From Pisolithus tinctorius (lineage: Eukaryota > Basidiomycota > Agaricomycetes > Boletales > Pisolithaceae), in assembly GCA_024663395.1 (NCBI GenBank), contig JANFAH010000093.1, positions 100,688 through 164,687 of the forward strand: 64,000 bases of DNA. Reading direction: 5' to 3'. The first letter of the stretch is position 1, and each line of letters starts with the position of its first letter. Shown here piece by piece: positions 1 to 10,520 of the stretch. The translations under genes were made by a program, and so were the position numbers. The notes below the pieces were generated by a model, which did not search any database, was not told the origin of the DNA, and worked only from the letters and a program-made list of their open reading frames with translations.

Positions 1-1053
1 AGAAGGCACCGTGTCGTTACCTACATTTTGAGGTGGACTGGGACGAGAAAGATGGAGCTGCTGCCGGTGGTGATCATACGAAGGAGGCATTGAAGGCAGA
101 AAAGCCGTTCAAGTTGGAAATTGGCCTCGGTCCATTCAAAAAAGATGCACAGATGGTAAGCTTTCCTTCCGAGTCTGAAATTCCCCACTAAAACAAAGTA
201 TTCTAGCTGCCGCCTCAGTGGATTAATTGCGACCTGCGCCATTTCGACTATTCCGTTCTTGGGAAATTCCATGTCATCATGGCCGATCCTCCATGGGATA
301 TTCATATGAGTGTACGTTTATTTACCATACTTTCGTTGGCTGAATTGACTAACTCCGTGCGAAGTTACCCTATGGGACAATGACCGACGATGAGATGCGA
401 GCCATGCCAATCCCTGCTTTGCAGGACGAAGGTCTCCTCTTCCTATGGGTCACGGGACGTGCAATGGAAGTCGGGCGGGAATGTCTTCGTGTTTGGGGTT
501 ACACACGCGTTGATGAAGTTGTTTGGGTGAAAACCAATCAGGTACACTTCCTCGGATCCACCAGAGAGACGGTGTTCACTTAGCAGGTGAATTATTCAGC
601 TTCAGCGCGTTATTCGTACAGGGCGCACAGGCCACTGGCTTAACCATACCAAAGAGCACATGCTCGTAGGAGTGAAAACTCACCTCGATGGAGCAGGAAA
701 TCTCAAGTTTCCGAGCTGGGTTAACCGCGGCCTCGACACAGATGTGATAGTAAGCGAGGTACGCGAGACGAGTCGCAAGCCGGACGAGGTATATGGCCTC
801 ATCGAGCGGATGTGTCCCGGAGGCCGGAAGGTAGAAATCTTTGGACGTAAGCACAATACCAGACCAGGGTCGGTGCATTTTCTCGCGTGAAAAATCTTTC
901 TTCTGCGTGTTGATGTTTTGATGTTCGTGGTGTAGATGGCTCACGCTCGGGAATCAGCTCGGCCCAGATCAGATATTCGAGGAAGATCTGGCCGCTAGGA
1001 TCCGAGCCCGTTACCCAGAGAGACTCGGGGGTCTTTCTACGGGACCATTATAG
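1..1053 (+). CDS. IME4: METTL3/Ime4-type mRNA N6-adenosine methyltransferase (5' truncated by window)
   Basis: Catalytic subunit of the nuclear m6A writer, which transfers methyl from S-adenosylmethionine to adenosines in mRNA. Five exons are visible: 3-155, 207-311, 365-541, 600-868, 936-1053, giving 273 residues; the N-terminus lies left of the window. The MT-A70 domain shows the catalytic DPPWDIHM motif (about 280-308), then LPYGTM, the [10 protein letters not shown] segment, the WVKTNQ motif, GHWLNH and an HNTRPGW region near the end. The order and spacing match METTL3 rather than METTL14, which lacks DPPW. The stop is TAG at 1051-1053. In yeast Ime4 promotes meiotic entry; that role here is inferred. 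It converges on the hydrolase gene, with 360 bp between them. The identity is very secure. Confidence 0.95.
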
Positions 1054-1413
1054 CTTTGGCGGTCCTAGCATGAGTGCATGATGCAGTGATCTGCCCATGT
1101 CATCAGGTGTACAGTATTACCAGAAGTTTTGGGAGTTCGTGCTTCTTAAGCTGGTTGGCATGTAGATATCCATGATTCTCGTGTGCTAATAAGGTACATA
1201 GAAATCCGTTCCAGTGGTGTGGCGGTCAACAGCACAAGTACACCGTTATTGGCCCGCCTCTACTGTACTGTATCTTGTATGATTGAGTCATGTAATTAGT
1301 ACGTGCATATTAACATCGACCGACTTGAGTCCACCGGTAAAGTACATCTACATAAAGTTAGGTATGCCGAGTGAACAATGAGGAAAGTGGACCGAGTGCC
1401 CGAGTGCGTGGCC
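1054..1413. other. Convergent intergenic region
   Basis: This 360-bp stretch lies between the stops of the METTL3 gene and the hydrolase gene. It must hold both 3' untranslated regions and polyadenylation sites. I see no open frame of note, repeat or RNA gene in it. Confidence 0.6.
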
Positions 1414-3028
1414 TTAGCGTTGCTTATCAGTTGAGTCAAGTTCTTGGGTCAGGAGGTCATTAACAGCTCTTGGATTGTCCAAATATACTGGAGTATGTCA
1501 GTCTCGAACATAAAAGAACAGACGGAAAAGGGCGCACGGTGGTGTCCAGCACCAGGAATGACGAACATTCGCCCAAAGTGATTACCGGCTTCACGGAGCT
1601 GCTGAAGGGATTGAAGCCCGCCGACAGGGTCCATCCAATCATGTTCCCCGTCTGTGCATGCCACCACCCATTCAGTTCAAAGAACCTGTATAGGAAACAT
1701 GTACTCACAGACGAAGGTTATGGGCATTTTGAGGGCCGATATCCGATCTACTAGTGGCATGCGGGCGTGTGCGAACGGCGCAAGAATGTGAGCTGAAAAC
1801 GATTGACATGAGATAAGAAATTGCACGCATGCAGCGGTGAGACTGACATATGCAATACTCGCCAGATCCTTTGGCTAGTGTGATGTTCAGGATATATTCG
1901 TGCATGTCGCGTGTTTCATCCTCGGTGAGAGCCGAAAAGCGGCGGCTAGAGTACTAATAACCATCGTCGGACGGCAAGTTATGGGGGAGTATAGGAAGCA
2001 CTCACTTTGCCGATTAACATTGGGCCCCAAAATAGGGACGACCGCACCAACTGAAATGGACTCCATCCCTCTTCCCACAGATACGTGACTAGCCTCATTG
2101 TCCGGCTTTCCTGCTTCCTTGCCGCCCTTTGCTCGTTTCGTATATGATTGACTGCACCGGTTGAGGCAGAAGTAGCAGGACGCGCATCGGCGGAGCTGGC
2201 TGAATCGCCCGTGTCCGTCAATTCCCTGGAGGGCATGGTAAGGTTGTTTGGATCGCGAGTTACACCAGCAGGTGATAGCAGGATGAGTTTGTTCACACGC
2301 GTGGGATAGCGCAGAGCATATGCAACGCTGAAATATGCCCCAAGAGAATGGCCAATCAAAGTCATTTTATCCAAGCCCATCTTGTCTCGCCACTCCTCAA
2401 GCGAATCGACGAAGAAGGATTCTGCCTCGCGCACGCGACTGGCCACGTCGTCACGTTTGGCTTTCACGTGGAAGGGGACACGGGCAGACCGACCCATACC
2501 AAGCCAGTCAAGGGCATAGACATCCGTGCCTCTGTGGCCTGCCCAGGTAGCAAGGTCGGGGTAATTACGGAAGAAGAATCCTAAGCCTGCTCCATAACCA
2601 TGTAAAACGACGGCAGGGGGTGGTGCATTTGGAGCTTTGTTAGTTGATTTGATGGATAGCGTATTGAGGTAGTGTTTCGGAGTTGCGAGGGCCATACGTT
2701 CCGTGCGCGCGATAACAGGACTGTCCCCGGCAGTTGATGTGGGCATCTTCTCAGGGACAAAGAAGGGCAGACGCCTGAAAGATGAATCAGCTCCTGAGAG
2801 GTGAATTCAGTCAAACCCAGTTATGCACCTTAGGAGGCGCTCCTCGGCGGCTGCACCTTGCTTCTCACCGGCATACCACCTTGGAATATCGATGAGGACG
2901 ATGAGTATGTTGAGTTATAATCAAGTGACACACCAGCTCTTCAGACTAGCGGTGAATGTCAGGGGTATGTCCCTGGCTGGTGGGATGGGGAGAAATGGAG
3001 ACGAATTGGCCGCGACTGACGCAGACAT
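1414..3028 (-). CDS. Alpha/beta-hydrolase of the ABHD4/ABHD5-CLD1 lipase family
   Basis: Probable phospholipid or lysophospholipid hydrolase of the family that includes CGI-58/ABHD5 and yeast mitochondrial cardiolipin lipase Cld1. Seven exons on the minus strand (2934-3028, 2829-2879, 2006-2774, 1848-1953, 1709-1792, 1538-1651, 1414-1487) give 430 residues. The oxyanion region reads LHGYGAG and the nucleophile elbow GHSLGAY. A YGEHDWMD strand carries a likely acidic residue, and the GAGHHLYLD end carries the catalytic His with an HxxxxD pattern. The nucleophile Ser is present, unlike in CGI-58 where it is Asn, so this should be an active esterase rather than a co-activator. Start chosen at 3028 because splicing of the first exon restores the family signature of two tryptophans followed by an acidic helix. 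The exact substrate cannot be told. Confidence 0.88.
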
Positions 3029-3357
3029 CAGTCCTCTACTAAATGCTTTAACAATGGAGGGTATCGTGGATGATGATGACTTGCCAGACGAGGCGAGGGG
3101 ACGAGGGGGGACTTATAGGCAGTTCACAAGGATGACGTGCCGAATCGGCATGGGTGATCGCGTAAGCACACATCCGATTTCAGAGTCCGATCCCGTTCGG
3201 CATCCCAACCACAGCCATATCGGCCTCACGGAAGGTGCATAGCAAATAGGAAACTGGGTTCTGTACTGGTACTGATAGCTTCTCGACAGTGGTTATGTTC
3301 AGCGCAACTTCTCTGTGCTGCGCGTGCACCAGACTTCGACAGACACGCGAGATATAG

Positions 3358-3684
3358 CTCCATCTAAACGCACCTCCTGGAGAAGCAAAATGTCTGGAGC
3401 AGCAGCTCAACCTCGAGGATGATGGGTACGTGCCCCCGCCGACTTTTGCCAGCTGGTGACATCTCACCTGTCCTCTCTCTAGCTTGGACAAAGCGGAAAT
3501 CCTGGTTGGAGTCCTAGAGCTGCGCGAAAAACTCAGTGGAAATCTCGCTTCACTTTCAACGACAGCTAACTTTAAAACCTCGATACGTATGCTATTACCG
3601 CTGCAGAAAGGCCGAGCCCAACAAGATGGCATGCGGCCTCGGTACGAGAAGGGGGTACATAGAGGGAAAGGCTTTCGGCCGTGA
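3358..3684 (+). other. Unresolved spliced coding-like segment
   Basis: Two blocks join cleanly in phase: 3358-3425, after an acceptor ending gatatag, and 3483 onward, after an acceptor ending ctctctag. Together they encode an acidic helical stretch (LEQQLNLEDDGLDKAE, then a leucine-rich LELREKLSGNL segment) that looks like real protein. I could not find a convincing first exon or a clean 3' end; the open frame runs to TGA at 3682-3684. It may be a small gene, or a gene whose C-terminal part is encoded by the purine-rich tract that follows. I do not recognise the family. Confidence 0.3.
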
Positions 3685-3930
3685 AAAGCAAGAAGAAAAC
3701 AGGGTATGGCATATGGTGGAGCGGGAGAGGAAGAGAGATGAAGATCGTGTCAGAACATAGGAACAGTGCGAAAGATGGCAAACTGAACACGGGGAGGGGG
3801 AGGGGCAGAGAAAAGGAGAGGAAGATCGAATTAGGAGAGAGCAAGAACGGGCACGGGAAGGGGAATGGCAAAGAGATCGAGAGTGAGAGATAGGGATTGC
3901 AGGGGAAGAGAGCGAAATGAAGCGGATTAC
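3640..3930 (+). repeat. Polypurine (A/G-rich) tract
   Basis: About 290 bases are overwhelmingly A and G on the + strand, made of irregular gaga, ggaa and gggg units. Two frames are partly open and rich in Lys, Arg and Glu; the opposite strand gives an artefactual Phe/Leu/Pro/Ser-rich frame. It could be low-complexity coding sequence continuing the segment before it, or a noncoding purine tract with strand asymmetry. There is no exact tandem unit. Confidence 0.6.
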
Positions 3931-4564
3931 CAGAGAAGAGAACGAATGTTACCACGTCTACCATTACCATCGGTCTTCCTCAGGATCTCGTTGTCAGCGT
4001 TCACCGGTATCCACACCGCCTCACCGAATCGTAAACAATGTGAGTCACCCATGAGGTGTCACCGGTCGATGCACGGGAAGCGATCACTGATGGGGATCCA
4101 ACATTCGTGTCCGCCTCCCCGTACCTTACGGACGTGATCGTCCAGTCTACAAAGGACACGCGACTGCTCAGCGCTCGGCGCCCACCGATCACCGAGCAGC
4201 GATCACGAGTATAAAGCTCTATTGAGGGCATTTATTAGTATGCGCGGGCGTAATCGCGAGCACTCCTTGCCCGCGGGCTCTTTTTTGCCCATCAGTTACT
4301 TTAAGCCGCAGCCGCCCAAAAAGTCGTAGTGACCGAATGGTTCTGACCTCGGCCATTAATCTAGTAGCTTTATGTGACTGCGATTATCTATCATAGTACG
4401 TCGATGTGAGTGTCAACAATATGTACGCTTGCCATTTGCCTGGCTGTAAACTTGTTGTGAGTAATCGGCTCGGCTGCTCATTAACATTTCTGCAACGCTG
4501 ACCGTGTTGATCCTTCGGGTGCTCCAAACTAACAACCTATTCCCTGTGCTGCACAATAAAAAAA
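3931..4564. other. Gene-free stretch upstream of ARG8
   Basis: I find no supportable gene, tRNA or repeat here. The last part must hold the ARG8 promoter and 5' leader. A few short frames are open but show no recognisable protein or coherent splice pattern. Confidence 0.5.
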
Positions 4565-6239
4565 ATGCGTTTCACTCACCCCCGGCACCCAGTCGCAACG
4601 CTTCGACCTCGTTTATTGGGCAAAAGTTCCGGCGCCAGGACTTTGCCGGCTCGTCTTGCATCAAATTCTGCAGCGGAGGTCCGTTCGTTTTGTCCTTTGA
4701 TTCCGAAGTCGATATCATTTCAAGGCAACAGATCCCCTCTGAACCAAATACTTGCTATCTAAAACCGACTTACGATTTCTCCTCCCCTCCATCCATCAGA
4801 ACCGCCAGCACTCTGGCACTCGGAGAGCAGTACCTCCTCCCTATTTACGCTCGCCCACCAGTGGTACTGTCGCATGGTCGCGGATGCTGGGTATGGGACA
4901 CCGAGGGACGAAAGTATTTAGATTTCAGTGCAGGTATTGCTGTCAATGCACTGGGCCATTCTGACCCAGGTGTGGCTGAGGTCAGTCAGCTTTGCTGGTT
5001 ACGAAATACATCCTGATTAACGGTAGTAGGTCCTGCACACGCAAGCTTCTACCCTTCTTCATTCGTCCAACGTCTACCACAACGAATGGACTCCAAAGCT
5101 AGCAGAGTTGCTTGTCACTCTTACCGCGTCAGAAGGCGGCCTCGGTTTTCCTACTGGTTCTACACCTACTGAAGTCAGGGTCTTCTTTGCCAATTCTGGA
5201 ACGGAGGCAAACGAAGGTGCTTTGAAAATAGCTCGTAAAGTTGGAAAAGATCGGTGGGCGGCAGTCACCGGTAAAAAGCCTGACGACCAAGCATGCTCCA
5301 AGACGAAAATCGTGTGCTTTGAAAATGCGTTCCATGGCCGTAGCATGGGTGCACTCAGTGTTACCTCGACGGAGAAATACCAGGCACCTTTCAGACCACT
5401 GATTCCTGGTGTCGACGTTGGGAAAGTCAACGACATCCAATGCCTCCAGAGATTGATTACCGATGAAACCTGTGCAGTCATAGCCGAACCCGTACAGGGC
5501 GAAGGTGGAGTCACTGCCGCAGATGAACAGTGGCTAAGGGCGCTGCGGGAGCGCTGCAATGAGACGGGAGCTGTCTTGATTTATGATGAAATACAGGTCA
5601 GATCATTTAGTCATTGGTTGTGTATGAGGCCTGATAGCCTTCTGCCAGTGCGGACTTTTCAGAACCGGGACAATGTGGGCGCATTCTGCTCTCCCAGTAG
5701 ACTGCCACCCAGATATCATCACTATGGCAAAGCCACTGGCAAATGGATATCCCATTGGCGCAGTTCTGCTGCGCGATACTATCGCGTCTACGATGACAGC
5801 TGGTGAGTGATGGTGATAGTGATGGTCCGAGACAATGGTCTTACACAGTTTGTAAGGTACCCACGGAACCACTTTCGGAGGATCCCCGTTAGCTTGTGCA
5901 GTGGGTCACCACGTGCTTAGTCGGCTCAGTGCACCGTCATTCGTTGCTCACATTCGCGACGTAAGCAAATACCTGAACACACGGCTGGAGCTATTGCCGA
6001 AGTGGTTCCCTGATATTCTTCAAACGGATGTTCGAGGCTGCGGACTTATCCGTGGCTTGGGTTTGAGAAATGAGACACATCCTGGGAAAATCGTGGAACT
6101 GGCGCGGGAACGAGGTGTCCTCCTCTTAACAGCTGGGAAAGACGCAGTTCGACTTGTGCCTTCTCTTACGGTTAGCAAGGAGGAAGTTAAACTTGCTGTG
6201 AATGTACTAGAGGGATCCCTGGCAGCTCTCCAGAACTAG
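4565..6239 (+). CDS. ARG8: Acetylornithine aminotransferase, mitochondrial
   Basis: PLP-dependent class III aminotransferase that converts N-acetylglutamate semialdehyde to N-acetylornithine in arginine synthesis. Five exons (4565-4678, 4732-4980, 5030-5596, 5649-5802, 5857-6239) give 488 residues. The first about 45 residues are rich in Arg, Ser and Ala and lack acidic residues, as expected for a mitochondrial presequence. Recognisable motifs are the [10 protein letters not shown] cofactor loop, [12 protein letters not shown], a YDEIQ strand followed by CGLFRTG, the PLP lysine in [11 protein letters not shown], and HGTTFGG. The GC-poor intron 1 has two possible acceptors; the one at 4732 keeps phase. 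Length and motif order are normal for the family. The call over ornithine aminotransferase rests on the presequence and the overall ArgD-like pattern. Confidence 0.93.
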
Positions 6240-6360
6240 TATGAGTACTGTTATGTACCCAGAATTAGCGCAGTGAAACACTAGACCATATCATCGTTGT
6301 CTCATATTTGACACAGGTTAGCTATCTTTGTTCCATGCTTACCGGTTGGCCTAATGTCAA

Positions 6361-6448
6361 CACGTGATCTTCGGAACAGCCAATCACAGCTGTTCTAATT
6401 CACAAACCATGATTAATCCGCCTCCGACGAAAAGTATCGGGCTATATA
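6361..6448 (+). promoter_or_regulatory. HEM1 promoter elements
   Basis: Upstream of HEM1 lie an E-box CACGTG at 6361-6366, a CCAAT box at 6380-6384 (in GCCAATCA context) and a TATATA box at 6443-6448. The order and spacing are those of a typical fungal promoter. CCAAT boxes bind the Hap2/3/5 complex, which controls heme and respiratory genes in yeast; its action here is inferred. Confidence 0.6.
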
Positions 6449-6510
6449 GGCACTTGTACCTTTTCTCTTTCACCGTTCGCTCCCGCATTCGTGTCCATCA
6501 ACTGCGCCCT

Positions 6511-6577
6511 GTAAGTCGCTCTCTTGTAGTCTTGGGCTCGTCTGGCTCGGCGAATCCGACCGTTAATCAATTTTCAG
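6511..6577 (+). other. Intron in the HEM1 5' leader
   Basis: A 67-nt segment begins with a consensus gtaagt donor and ends in ttttcag, 24 nt before the HEM1 start codon. It fits a 5'-UTR intron, since no in-frame ATG precedes it. Confidence 0.65.
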
Positions 6578-6601
6578 ACTTAGAACTTGAAGGTCGCTGT
6601 C

Positions 6602-8804
6602 ATGGAGAGGCTTTCCGCTATTTCTCGTTTCAAGAACATCTGCCCGTTCTTGGGTAGAACGCAAGTATCTACTTTGCGCATGTTGTCTACTTCATCTTCT
6701 CCCCAGTTTCCCTCTCTGTCTTGCCTCACCGAGAGAGCTACCAAGTGCCCCATCATGGGTCCAGCCCTGCAAATGCGTTCCACTCAACTTGTTGCCGGCT
6801 ATGCTAGCGTAGCTGGCCAGGAGGATGTTGAGAGAATCCATCATAGCAAGGGAATTTATCCCGGGAATCCTGTTACCGATGCCGACGTCGCTAAGTGTCC
6901 GCATGCGTCCGCTGCCCGGGCAGCTGCACGTATGGCCGAAGAGCTCGCTGCTGCTTCTACTGTGGAAAAGGGAAACGCGAAGGCGGAAAAAAACGGGAAC
7001 GGGAGGCTGTCCTTTCCACAAGGCTGCTGCTGCTCCTAAGCCCGTTGTGATGCACGATGCCGAACCAGTAATTGAGCAGCGTGCCTCTGGGACCTTCGAT
7101 TATGCTCAATTCTATGCCGCGGAGTTGGAGAAAAAGCACAAGGACCAGTCCTATCGTTACTTCAACAATATTAACAGGCTTGCGGCCAAGTTCCCTGTCG
7201 CTCATACTGCGAATGTGAAAGACGAGGTCGAAGTGTGGTGCGCCAACGACTATCTTGGAATGGGCAATAATCCCGTCGTTTTGGAGACTATGCAGTTCGT
7301 GAACATTGATCCTATGCACCTATGCACTTGGTTCTCACATTTTCCATAGTCGTACTTTGGACAAGTACGGTGCCGGAGCGGGCGGGACGCGAAACATTGC
7401 TGGCAACAGCACTCTGCACCTGAGCCTCGAGAATGAGCTGGCTTCGCTTCATAGGAAGCCTGCGTCCCTTGTATTTTCTTCGTGCTACGTGGCCAATGAT
7501 GCGACTCTTTCGACTCTGGGGGCGAAAATACCTGGCCTTGTCTATTTCTCTGATGCATCCAACCACGCCTCTATGATACAGGGCATCCGTCACTCCGGTG
7601 CGAAGAAGGTCATTTTCAAACATAACGACCTTGAAGACCTCGAGTCCAAATTGAAGATGTGGCCCCGAGAGACTCCCAAGGTCATTGCATTTGAAAGCGT
7701 CTACTCCATGTGCGGGAGTATCGGACCTATAAAGGAAATCTGTGATCTAGCTGAGAAGTATGGTGCCTTAACTTTCTTGGACGAAGTCCATGCGGTTGGC
7801 TTGTACGGCCCTCGCGGAGCTGGTGTTGCCGAGCATCTTGATTTCAACGCCCATCTTGAGGCTGGTCAAAGCTCAGCAGCGATCAAAGGGAGCGTAATGG
7901 ATCGTGTGGACATCATCACTGGTGAGTAAGAAAACTTGTATATAAGAGGCAACCCTAGTGACACCTTTCGAAAGGAACCTTGGGTAAAGCTTATGGAACT
8001 GTCGGAGGCTACGTGGCCGGCTCCAAAGGCTTCGTCGATATGATCCGGTCCTACGCACCTGGCTTTATCTTCACCACTTCTCTTCCCCCTGCCACCGTTG
8101 CTGGAGCTCGTGCTTCCGTCATTTACCAGAAACATCACATGGGTGACCGCGCTTTGAAGCAAATCAACGTTCGGCAAGTGAAGGAAAAGCTCGCGGCCAT
8201 CGATATTCCAATTGTCCCAGGTCCTTCCCACATTGTCCCAGTCTTAGTCGGCGATGCCGGGTTGGCAAAAGCAGCTAGCGATAAACTCCTCATGGAGCAT
8301 GGTATCTACGTCCAAGCCATCAATTATCCCACGGTCGCAGTTGGCGAAGAACGCCTCAGGATTACCGTTACTCCTCGCCATACCAGTGAACAAATCGATG
8401 GTCTAGTCAAGGCACTTGACTCGGTTTTCACTGAGTTGAGCATTAACCGCGTTAACGACTGGACCAAACTCGGTGGCCGTGCCAACGTCGGGTTCCCCGA
8501 AGCCTCCACTGTAGAGCCGATCTGGACAGATGCACAAATCAGCGTGGCGGGAAACCGGAAGACGTTGCATGATGGACAGGAAGCTGTGATCGATACTGCG
8601 GCAGTTGATGCTGTCCGTAAGGAATTCGAAGCGTTGTTGGGTCCAGTAGAGATGAACGGGGTGAACAGGGCGGCCGACGCGGCGGTGCTCGCAGGGGCGA
8701 TGGAACTGGTGGCCGAAGCTATGCCCAGAAGTCCTCCGCGCACGTCCATTCGCTTTGACCGTGCTGAGGCTGCTGTAGTTGCGCCGGTTGCTGTCGCTGC
8801 CTGA
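6602..8804 (+). CDS. HEM1: 5-aminolevulinate synthase, mitochondrial
   Basis: PLP enzyme that condenses glycine with succinyl-CoA, the first step of heme synthesis in the mitochondrial matrix. Exons 6602-7294, 7350-7921 and 7975-8804. The core shows [42 protein letters not shown] and the PLP lysine in GTLGKAYG. The N-terminal part holds four Cys-Pro motifs (ICPFL near residue 14, KCPIM near 49, KCPHA near 99, GCPFH near 136) resembling heme-regulatory motifs of animal ALAS1. The reading frame breaks by one base at a run of seven A (6987-6993): upstream is read from 6602, downstream from the frame giving GCPFHK. Ignoring one A restores a 697-residue protein. The start at 6602 is the first ATG after the leader intron. 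This is probably a sequence error, since everything else is intact. Confidence 0.95.
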
Positions 8805-8860
8805 ACTTGGTCTGCCTCCGATTTAGGTGTCGCAATTGTCTTTCGGTAACTACAATGATC

Positions 8861-8888
8861 TAGAATGTGCAGCTTAGAATGTGCAGCA
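8861..8888 (+). repeat. Two-copy 14-bp tandem repeat
   Basis: TAGAATGTGCAGCT is followed directly by TAGAATGTGCAGCA, 13 of 14 bases identical. It lies about 57 bp after the HEM1 stop, probably within the 3' untranslated region. Confidence 0.85.
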
Positions 8889-9235
8889 GTTGGTTTTGCG
8901 TCGCAAGTAATGCAAGGGCTTGACGCGCGCAAGATGTCGGCGAGCCTCGGAGAGTAGTATTTGGATTATTATCCCACTATGGTTCTTAAATAAAGATAAA
9001 TCAACTTCCGTAGAAGGCAACGGTTTCGTCGCCGGCTCCTTGGCTGAAACCTCGGATGAAGAAACGGAAGTGCGATGACAAGTCGCATGTCCACCCAGTG
9101 AAGTCAATCAACCTCCACCGCTGTCTACCTACATCTCCTTCCTAACCACAATCGAACACAGGTGTTTTCAAGCGAGGACGCCAGTTCCAGACGAACCCAG
9201 AAAGCGTAGTACGCACTTGTCTAGGAGTAGTACGA

Positions 9236-9243
9236 CACGTGAC
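9236..9243 (+). promoter_or_regulatory. CACGTGAC element upstream of ARL1
   Basis: Exact CACGTGAC about 105 bp before the ARL1 start codon. The same 8-mer occurs before four other gene starts in this window. E-box palindromes of this type are bound by bHLH proteins such as Cbf1; the factor here is unknown. Confidence 0.5.
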
Positions 9244-9346
9244 CGGCAGCAGTTGTTTGCCTCAATCTTATGTAGCGTAATAACTTCAAACTCAAACGCT
9301 TTCCTGTGTTCAGCACTCGGTGACCATCTTCAGGCACTCATTTTCT

Positions 9347-10232
9347 ATGGGCCTCACATTTTCAACGCTGTTCCAGTCTCTGGCACAGCTAATGCGATGG
9401 AGTAAGGACCAGGATGTTCGCATTCTCATGTTGGGTCTTGATTCTGCTGGGAAGGTGCGGGTTAATGGGGTGGTAGCGATGATCTCCGTGCTCACCACGA
9501 TGACAGACTACTATTCTATACCGACTACAAGTGCGTAGCGTGCTTTATATCCCGTATACCGAGTGCTAACTTGTCAATAGATCGGGGAGGTTGTCTCGAC
9601 GATACCCAGTGAGCTTGCCCAATGCTGTGTTTATGGAACGTGGCTGGCTGACGTCAGTGTCTGGAAAATAGCGATTGGCTTTAATGTCGAGACTGTCCAG
9701 GTTCTCCCCGTTTGCACGTTCGGTGGGGATTTCATTACTGACATCTCATCAGTACAAGAACATTAAGTTCCAGGTTTGGGATCTTGGAGGGCAGTCAAGC
9801 ATCAGGTGCGTCTCGCTTTCTGTTACTCTACAGAGCAATGCCGGATCTCTGGTTCCCTAGACCGTATTGGCGGTGTTACTTCCCGAATACGTCGGCTATC
9901 ATCTATGTCATCGATTCATCTGATCATACCCGGTTGTCTACCTCTCGGGGAGAGCTTCTGACGATGTTATCGGAGGATGAGCTTTCCGGCGTTCCCCTTC
10001 TTGTTTTCTGCAATAAGCAGGATGTTGAAGGTGCATTGAAGCCGGAAGAGATTAGCGACCGGCTAGGCCTTGCGGGTAAAGAGACGTCGAGGCAATGGAG
10101 CGTGCGCGGGAGCTGTGCCACGAAGGGGGAAGGTTTAGAGGAGGGCCTTGATTGGTGCGGTCACCTCCATTTTCGTTTCGTGTTGGGGTTCACAATATAA
10201 ACAGGCTAGTGAATGCCATCCAGAAGAAGTAG
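9347..10232 (+). CDS. ARL1: Arl1-type ARF-family small GTPase
   Basis: GTP-binding switch of the trans-Golgi that recruits GRIP-domain tethers. Seven exons (9347-9454, 9507-9530, 9581-9608, 9672-9700, 9753-9805, 9861-10154, 10205-10232) give 187 residues, the normal size. Gly2 is present for N-myristoylation. The P-loop is GLDSAGKT, switch I ends in IPTIGFNVE, switch II is WDLGGQ, and the guanine base is read by NKQD. The RWSKDQDVRILML start and the IRPYWRCYFPNT segment match Arl1 better than Arf1. Three internal exons are only 24-29 nt long, which makes automatic annotation error-prone. The stop TAG follows the short terminal exon ending in IQKK. Confidence 0.95.
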
Positions 10233-10520
10233 TGGCTGCCCGACTGCTATCTCATCCGGTTTCTTGCACGTTCGTTACCAGCTTTGTTTCCATCGGACCC
10301 TGGGTCATTGAGGTAGCGAACACTTACATTAAGTACTTCTAATATACCTACTAGACTTGCTCCTGGAATAACAGTATCGTTGCAGGGTTGCGTAGTACGA
10401 CGTAGCCCTGGCCATTGCTTCCGATTATTCACGGACCGAGTTGCTTGGCCAATTCCGAGTGGCCTGGAAGTACCTGACAAGCAGGTTGTACAGGATATCG
10501 TGAAGGCAGCGTGAACTCGA
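10233..10520. other. ARL1-CDT2 convergent intergenic region
   Basis: This 288-bp gap between two stop codons must hold both 3' untranslated regions. Nothing else is visible. Confidence 0.5.

Larger units (their letters stand above)
8805..9346. other. HEM1 to ARL1 intergenic region
   Basis: This stretch holds the HEM1 3' end with a short tandem repeat (8861-8888), and the ARL1 promoter with CACGTGAC at 9236. The only longer frame, on the minus strand at 8874-9107, has no recognisable features. No other gene is supported. Confidence 0.55.

Noticed and set aside
3572..3970. Phe/Leu/Pro/Ser-rich minus-strand frame of 132 codons
   Set aside because: It is the reverse of the polypurine tract; composition alone keeps it open.
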